This document shows positions 58,827 through 64,000 of a stretch of DNA of 64,000 bases, one piece after another. How positions within the stretch are numbered: the first letter of the stretch is position 1; each line of letters begins with the position of its first letter. The notes under the pieces were generated by a model that had not been told where the DNA came from, did no database searches, and was given only the letters and a program-made list of their open reading frames with translations. This stretch comes from Sceloporus undulatus (Eukaryota; Chordata; Lepidosauria; Squamata; Phrynosomatidae), in assembly GCF_019175285.1 (NCBI RefSeq), contig NC_056527.1:121386382-121450381 (forward strand), read 5' to 3'. Position numbers and translations under genes: made by a program.

Positions 58827-59934
58827 CAGGCACTAAATCGTTTTATTGAAGGTGAACTATGAGATCTGTCTTAGAATTAATTTGGAAGCCAAGAATTATG
58901 ACTAATATTGTTAAGTCAGGAGCTAATAATAATAATTGGCATATAGGCGTCAGGAGCTAATATTTAATATTGCAACTCCTTACTTTTATTGGTAAGCAGA
59001 ACTCTACAAAGTTTCGCTTGAAAATAATGGTAATGAAAGGAATAACGAAAATTTTTGGCCATTTGGATATTGTAAAATACAGACAGAATGGCTGTCAATC
59101 AGTTGTCACTTATGTGTGTATGATAATGTTACGTTTTATAATGACTCACGTCCACAAGGTCACCATAAATCAATGGCCTTTGAGGTCTCCTCCAACTTTA
59201 TGATTTTATAAGTTGAATTCGATTAACATCACAAAGACGATCAGCAAATTGAGATGACTTATGTCATAAAATCCCCAAAAATAACTTTGTATGCTTGTGT
59301 GTTTTTTGCCCCCAATGGTGGCTGGGACATCAATGGAGGCAAACAATAACATGGTGTGGCCCTCCAAGTCATGGAGCATGTGCACCCCTGGCTTCATGTG
59401 CACCTTGTGTTGCAACACACAGTGATCTGCTAGTCTTTTGGTCAATCCCTGGGCCTGTTGCATGTCCAGGAGGAATGGAGATGGACTTTCTGAAAGCCAT
59501 TCAGAGCCTATTGACTCCGGTGGGCTGCGTTTTGGCCTCGTGGTGTTTCCCGTTCTGAGTCCAATGGTCCAGCAGAGAAACAATGTGCTGCCTGCTCCAG
59601 TTATCTGAGTCAGGTGATGGGGCTTTTCATGCTTTTGTTCTCCGCTGGAGAGGGACTTCTCTTTGTCGTTCTCTGCCCTTCTGTCCTCGGACATCGCCTG
59701 CCGGGGGATGATGATGGTCCGCAGCCTCCCTTAGGCAGTTTCCACCTGAGGATCCCCTTCTGTTGGTGGTTGCTCCGAAGAGGAGGTAAGTGAGGTTGAC
59801 TTCTTTGACTACTAGGGGTTGCAGAGCAGGGTTTTTCTAGCTTTGCTTGGCAGCTTTGTTGGGATGCTTTGCTTGCAAACAGCTTTCCGAACGAGCTTTT
59901 TTTCTGGGAACAGTATTACCTTTTACCTTAATAA

Positions 59935-60385
59935 TCAGAGTGGTGTAGTGGTTTGAGCATCGGACTATGACTCTGGAGAGCAGGGTTCGAATCTCCGCTT
60001 GGCTATCATAGAACCATAGAGTTGGCAGACTATGATTCTGGAGAGCAGGGTTCAAAAATCTGCTTGGCTATCATAGAATTGGAAGAGACCCCAAGAGCCA
60101 TCCAGTCTAACCCCTCTTCCATGCAGGAACTCACAGTCATAGCACCCTTGACAGATGACCATCCAGCCTCTGTTTAAAGATCTCCAAAGAAGGAGACTAT
60201 GAAACCTACTGGGTGACCCTGGGCAAGTCACACTCTCTCAGCATCAGAATATGGCAATGGCAAACCCCCTCTGAACAAATCTTGCCAAGAAGACCCCAGG
60301 ATAGGTTCGCCATCAGTTGGAAATGACTCGAGGTTTTAAGGTTGCATGAGTTGAAAATGACTCAAAGCCCCACAACAACAAGATA
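59935..60385 (+). mobile_element. tRNA-headed SINE split by a CR1 fragment
   Basis: Head at 59938-60012 (gtggtgtagtggtttgagca, agcagggttcgaatctccgc), then a repeated piece of the head, then antisense CR1 from 60071 to 60195 (tcatagaattggaagagacc). The SINE body resumes at about 60200 (ctgggcaagtcacactctct) and ends with a tail at 60385. Confidence 0.75.
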
Positions 60386-60721
60386 GCCATCAATGCAAAG
60401 AAATAGTAGAGAATAACAAAAGAAGAAGAAAAGGAAGAGCAATAAGATAAAGGAAATAAAAGGGAAGTTCAACCCCAAAATTGGAAGGTTATGTGACAGA
60501 ACCAGAAACATACTGCAAGACCAAGAAGCAATTTAAAAATGCTGGATGCAATATAAGAAAAGTTCCTCTCCAAACCCAGGTGTATTCCAACGGTTAACAG
60601 GGGGTTTTTGTACCTGCATCCCTGCTTTTTTAATTTAGATAATGTACTGTGAAATTGCTAAATATTATTCCATGGATCTTAAGGATCACTTAAGAGAGTG
60701 ATCTTAAAACTGCTGGAGAGT

Positions 60722-60850
60722 GCCAGGTTGGTGCAGTGTTTTGAGCTTTGGACTTTGGGAGACCAAGGTTCGAATTCCTCACATTCTCTTATCCTCAGAG
60801 AATGACCTTAGCAAACATCCCCCTCCGAACGCAGCTTGCCAAGAAAACCC
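60722..60850 (+). mobile_element. tRNA-headed SINE, 3'-truncated
   Basis: ccaggttggtgcagtgtttt, gaccaaggttcgaattcctc and cttgccaagaaaaccca. It ends where CR1 sequence begins. Confidence 0.65.
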
Positions 60851-61039
60851 AGTCTTTTCAGCAATAATGTGGAGTACAGATTCCACCGAAACGTTAGGAA
60901 GAACCTCCTGATGGTAAGAGCTGTTCCAGAGCGGAGGACACTGAGCCTTGGGGCATGGAGGAGTCTCCGTTTTGGGGGTTTTCAAACAGATGTTGGATGG
61001 TCCTTGGGAGGGTCCCTTCCCAGGTCTGTGATTCTATGA
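60851..61039 (+). mobile_element. CR1 LINE 3' end
   Basis: tccaccgaaacgttaggaag, aacctcctgatggtaagagc, aaacagatgttggatggtcc and the end gtgattctatgac are classic CR1 3' sequence. Confidence 0.85.
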
Positions 61040-61225
61040 CCCTAGTGGTTACAGGGGTCCAAAAGACCAGGGTTTGAATCCCCGCTCAGCCATGGAAACC
61101 CACTGGGTGGCCTTGAGCAAGTCAGTGTTAATGTTAAACCTCTTCTGATGAAATCTTGCCAAGAAAACCCTGCGATAAGGTCACTTTGAGTTGCCTCAAA
61201 GGCAACTAATAGCAACAACAAATGT
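61040..61225 (+). mobile_element. tRNA-headed SINE
   Basis: ccagggtttgaatccccgct, ggaaacccactgggtggcct and cttgccaagaaaaccctgcg, placed directly after the CR1 end. Confidence 0.7.
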
Positions 61226-61941
61226 ATGACATGACTGAGCATCTCTGATCTCCTTCCATGTTGCACTCTTTCTCCATCCCACTTTTCTTCCTCCGGGTTT
61301 TTGTGGCTGCAAAATGTGTGTGTGTATCATTGTTTTGCTTTTCTGGGACTCAAATGTTTCCATGAAGTGGTTATGTCAGCAGCACAGAGTATGTGTGTTT
61401 GTCCCCCATGAGTGCGTATGCATGGGTGTGCGCATGTGCATGTGTGCACAAGGGGCGATAACTCAGCAGTTCCTGAGGCTTTTGTTCAGCTCTGGTTCCC
61501 AGAAAGTTCTGCCTTGTCATGAGAGCCCCTGATGTGCTTTTGTCTGGGCCTTTCTGCTCACAAAGAGCTGCCTTGGAGAGCTGCCAACTGGCAGCAAAGC
61601 CTCCATTCTCCCTGAAAATCCAGTTCTTAAGCTATTAACCATCAAAGTCCAGATTCTATTAAGGCAGAGTCAGGCAAAGTGCAGTCTGTAGGCCATGGCT
61701 GGTCCCAAAATGCAACCCCTGAAGCCTTGCAAGCCGTCTAAAGTCCCCAGACCCACTTTTTTAATGTTCGGATTTTCAAGCATTTTCTGGTCTGAAAACT
61801 AGCCCAAAGCATCTAAAACCAGGCTTAAATGCAGTACTTTACATTCCTGGCCCCAAACCCTCCCCCCCCCCCCCCCAAAAAAATCCCTGGGGTAAATGGC
61901 CGCCAGAAGTAACATGACTTTTCTTCTGGCACACTGGAGTT

Positions 61942-61974
61942 GATCACACAAAGCAGATTGGGAGCTTATCCCAC
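61942..61974 (+). repeat. Left copy of a direct repeat flanking the prion-family gene
   Basis: gatcacacaaagcagattgg... matches 62885-62917 at 29 of 33 bases in the same orientation. The right copy continues into longer transposon-like sequence. Confidence 0.7.
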
Positions 61975-62159
61975 GGTTATGAATGCATTTGGAAGGGGCC
62001 ACACTGGGCATGGGCACAGATGGCTTAAAGCAGGACTGGCATTTGGGGGAGCTTGTTTTGGGACCAGGCCTGTCTGGTGGGATAGGGATAATCCTTCCCT
62101 TGCCTCACCTGCCATTTGGGCTATGGAAAGTTTTGGAGGGTTCCAGAGTTTCCAGTCTG

Positions 62160-62214
62160 CTCAATCCCCATCTCTCATCCCCATCTTTCTCTCATCCCCA
62201 TCCTTCTCTTCCAG
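62160..62214 (+). promoter_or_regulatory. Pyrimidine tract and splice acceptor of the prion-family coding exon
   Basis: A long C/T run (catctctcatccccatcttt..., ccttctcttccag) ends in AG at 62213-62214, ten nucleotides before the ATG. PRNP-family genes typically have the whole reading frame in one exon with an acceptor about 10 nt before the start codon, so this supports the chosen start. Confidence 0.75.
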
Positions 62215-62224
62215 GATCATCACC

Positions 62225-62728
62225 ATGAGGAAGACCTGGGTCACCTGGACCTGGATCTTCATGCTCCTGGTGGCCCTTTTCAGTGAAGCCGCCTTTGGCC
62301 GCAGAGGCGGAGGTCGAGGGGGCGGCAGCAGCAAAGGACGAGGGTCCGGGACTTCTTCTTCATCAGCTTCCCGTGGTGGTTTCCATGCCCTGCCAAGGAA
62401 GAGCACCAGCAGTGGCCAAAGCCAACCGGGCGGCTCCGGCAGCAGCAGCGGTCGCGGGGCAAAGATGGCAGGGGCAGCTGCAGTTGGGGCTGCGGTGGGC
62501 TATGGCCTCAGCTCCCTTGGCAGACCCCGCTATTCCCGGGGAGGAGGGTATGGCTCCTCGTCGGCCAGCAAACCAGTGGCCCAGCCTGGCTTCCAGAACC
62601 CCAACTGGTCCGACCCCATGATGGAAAGCGAGGTCTACAGCCAAGCGTCCAAGGAGCCCTGTGGGGTGACCCTCCTCACCTTCTCCCCTGTGATCTGTGG
62701 GGTCACCTACCTGCTTGCCCAGGGCTGA
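62225..62728 (+). CDS. Prion-family (PrP/Shadoo-like) GPI-type glycoprotein
   Basis: A 167-aa protein read from one exon. Residues 1-25 are a signal peptide (TWIFMLLVALFSEAAFG at its end). Residues 26-78 are a basic R/G/S-rich region starting RRGGGRGGG. Residues 79-99 hold the hydrophobic core AKMAGAAAVGAAVGYGL, close to the PrP stretch KHMAGAAAAGAVVGGLGGY. There is a single sequon N127-W-S, a spacer, and a hydrophobic tail (147-164) suited to GPI attachment. There are no octa- or hexarepeats, no PrP globular domain and no PrP-type disulfide pair (only C146 and C158). The layout is that of Shadoo (SPRN), but the gene lies next to RASSF2, the PRNP/PRND neighbourhood. Function is unknown; a cell-surface role is inferred. 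An alternative is a shortened PRNP paralogue. No break is seen in the frame. Confidence 0.75.
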   Translation: MRKTWVTWTWIFMLLVALFSEAAFGRRGGGRGGGSSKGRGSGTSSSSASRGGFHALPRKSTSSGQSQPGGSGSSSGRGAKMAGAAAVGAAVGYGLSSLGRPRYSRGGGYGSSSASKPVAQPGFQNPNWSDPMMESEVYSQASKEPCGVTLLTFSPVICGVTYLLAQG

Positions 62729-64000
62729 GTCTGATGAAAGACTCAAGATGAAGGAGAAGACGGCAGAGAGGAGTCGCCGATCGTTCTTTGCTTTGCTTTT
62801 GCTGTGAAGGCTGATGCTTGCCAGGGATGATGGGAAACTCCATTGAGAGGGACCCACCAAAAGCCACGACCTTTCCAAGGAGTTTATCACACAAAGGAGA
62901 TTGGGAGTTTATCCCATGAATATCCTGGGAAAATTCACACGAAACGATTTCGCACAGTGTCACACAAAACCCACCATTAAAGTGGTCACAATTAACGCGT
63001 ATCTTTCTACTTTCAGGATTTCAGTGACAATGCATTTCCAATATCACTTTATTTGCGCAATTGCATGTGATAATCATTCACACAATTCCTCACCATTTTT
63101 GCTTTATTTGCAGGATGCTTTGAATGCACTTTAATCTCTCTTTAATGCCAAAATCTGTAAGGGAGCCAGATGGGGTTTCTCAAGATCAGGAAGCGCATGG
63201 CTTGAAAATGGGTGTGCAAATCTCGGTGTATTTCATGTTTGCATGAAGCACTTAAAAAAAAGTTTTATACCCATTGAGTGAAATTATGAAATCTGCAAAG
63301 TTTTTGGACACATTTGGAGACTTAGGTTTACAAGAACAGATACAATTGGAATTATTTATGAAATGCATAAACTGCCTTTGGGGATAAATCCTCCCTGAGG
63401 ACCACTAAGAAACTGGGCGAGACGCTGGCCTTTTGGAAGCTGATTTGCAATATTTGCTCTCTTGCAAGGTAGAGGAGGAAGCTTCATAAGTATTGGTATT
63501 CCTTTAATACTTTTTGTTTGCTGTTTTAAAGGCTGGAAATGATTGAGCAACGAAGCAATAATGAAAAAGGCTCCTTCTGCTTCTGCATCTGCAATAAATA
63601 TGTAAGGAAGCAAGCTTTCTCTTGATTGACTCTTGGCCTCTTCTCTTGCTCCTCTTTTCAAAAGTGGTAATAGCTCAGTAATCAGTCAGTCCAATCAATC
63701 AATCATTGCCTTTCTCCCAATATGGAACAAGGTGGATCACAATATAAGTTTGTTTGTTTTAAAATCTACAGGTGTCAGGGAAACCGTGCAGCCCTCTCGA
63801 TGATTTTGGATTGCATCTTCCAACATTCCCCATTTATGGCTATGACAGGTAGGGCTGATGGGAGTTGCAGTCCAATAACACTAGCTGGAAGGATGCTTGA
63901 TTCCCATCCCTGATCAACAGGTTCTTCTGATCCAGCTCTGATCGTTGCAAGCTTTACACTATAATAAAATGACGCTGCTCACGGTGATTAATTCAAATGC
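62729..64000 (+). other. 3' flank of the prion-family gene
   Basis: Begins with probable 3' UTR. Candidate AATAAA signals lie at 63593 and 63963. DNA-transposon sequence occupies 62885-63156, and a MITE-like segment (gatgggagttgcagtccaat) lies near 63800-63900. No other prion-family coding exon is seen before the window ends. Confidence 0.5.
62885..63156 (-). mobile_element. TIR DNA-transposon fragment, relative of 44111-45127
   Basis: Starts tatcacacaaaggagattgg. From about 62985 it is the reverse complement of the left arm of the 44111 element (atatcactttatttgcgcaa, gaatgcactttaatctctct, ttaatgccaaaatctg). The outer end is missing. Confidence 0.65.

Larger units (their letters stand above)
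58827..62159. other. Repeat-rich spacer between RASSF2 and the prion-family gene
   Basis: Holds tRNA-headed SINEs and CR1 ends between 59935 and 61225, an unassigned 162-codon antisense open frame at 59206-59694 and a poly(C) run at 61862-61876. No exon was recognised. Non-coding first exon(s) of the prion-family gene could lie here or farther upstream. Confidence 0.55.

Noticed and set aside
61940-62728. A 262-codon version of the prion-family ORF with an upstream start
   Set aside because: The added 95 residues come from transposon-like and pyrimidine-tract sequence. The start at 62225 gives a clean signal peptide and lies 10 nt after a strong acceptor.
62225-62728. Calling this gene PRNP itself
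   Set aside because: It lacks the N-terminal repeats, the globular domain and the disulfide pair that define PrP. Only the hydrophobic core and overall targeting signals are shared.
1-64000. Endogenous retrovirus, LTR element or Polinton
   Set aside because: No paired long terminal repeats and no gag, protease, polymerase, envelope or capsid-like reading frame was recognised.

Overview
This is a 64-kb piece of a vertebrate nuclear genome, most likely from a squamate reptile (lizard). The genes have vertebrate intron-exon structure. The repeats are a mix of CR1 LINE ends, tRNA-headed and 5S-rRNA-headed SINEs with a shared tail, and many small fold-back DNA transposons, which is typical of squamates. 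The species cannot be fixed from the sequence. No retroviral, CRISPR or bacterial-type feature was seen. The only assembly gap is ten Ns at 12136-12145.

Three protein genes are supported, all on the + strand and in the order SLC23A2 - RASSF2 - prion-family gene. (1) SLC23A2, the sodium-dependent vitamin C transporter 2, has its complete coding region in 15 exons from 3829 to 31460 (649 aa, every splice phase checked). Its upstream non-coding exons lie before the window, and its 3' UTR probably runs several kb past the stop. (2) RASSF2, a Ras-association/SARAH-domain protein of the Hippo/MST pathway, has a complete coding region in 10 exons from 48194 to 56806 (326 aa, the human length). It has a GC-AG intron and a stray copy of part of one exon in the next intron. 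(3) At 62225-62728 there is a single-exon, 167-aa secreted protein. It has a signal peptide, an R/G/S-rich basic region, a hydrophobic core like that of PrP and Shadoo, one N-glycosylation site and a C-terminal GPI-type tail. It lacks the PrP repeats and the PrP globular domain. It sits beside RASSF2, where mammals have PRND/PRNP, but has the layout of Shadoo. This is the most interesting object in the window.

Layout: 1-3674 is SLC23A2 upstream/intron sequence with repeats; 3675-31460 is SLC23A2 exons and introns; 31461 to about 38560 is its probable long 3' UTR with repeat insertions; 38.6-48.16 kb is intergenic or RASSF2 5' intron, dense in SINEs and fold-back elements, with a tandem array near 41.2-41.7 kb; 48.16-56.8 kb is RASSF2; 56.8-62.2 kb is RASSF2 3' flank plus repeats; 62.2 kb to the end is the prion-family gene and its 3' flank.

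The three genes are syntenic neighbours, not a pathway. SLC23A2 imports ascorbate at the plasma membrane, RASSF2 is an intracellular scaffold and tumour suppressor, and the third is predicted to be a GPI-anchored surface glycoprotein.
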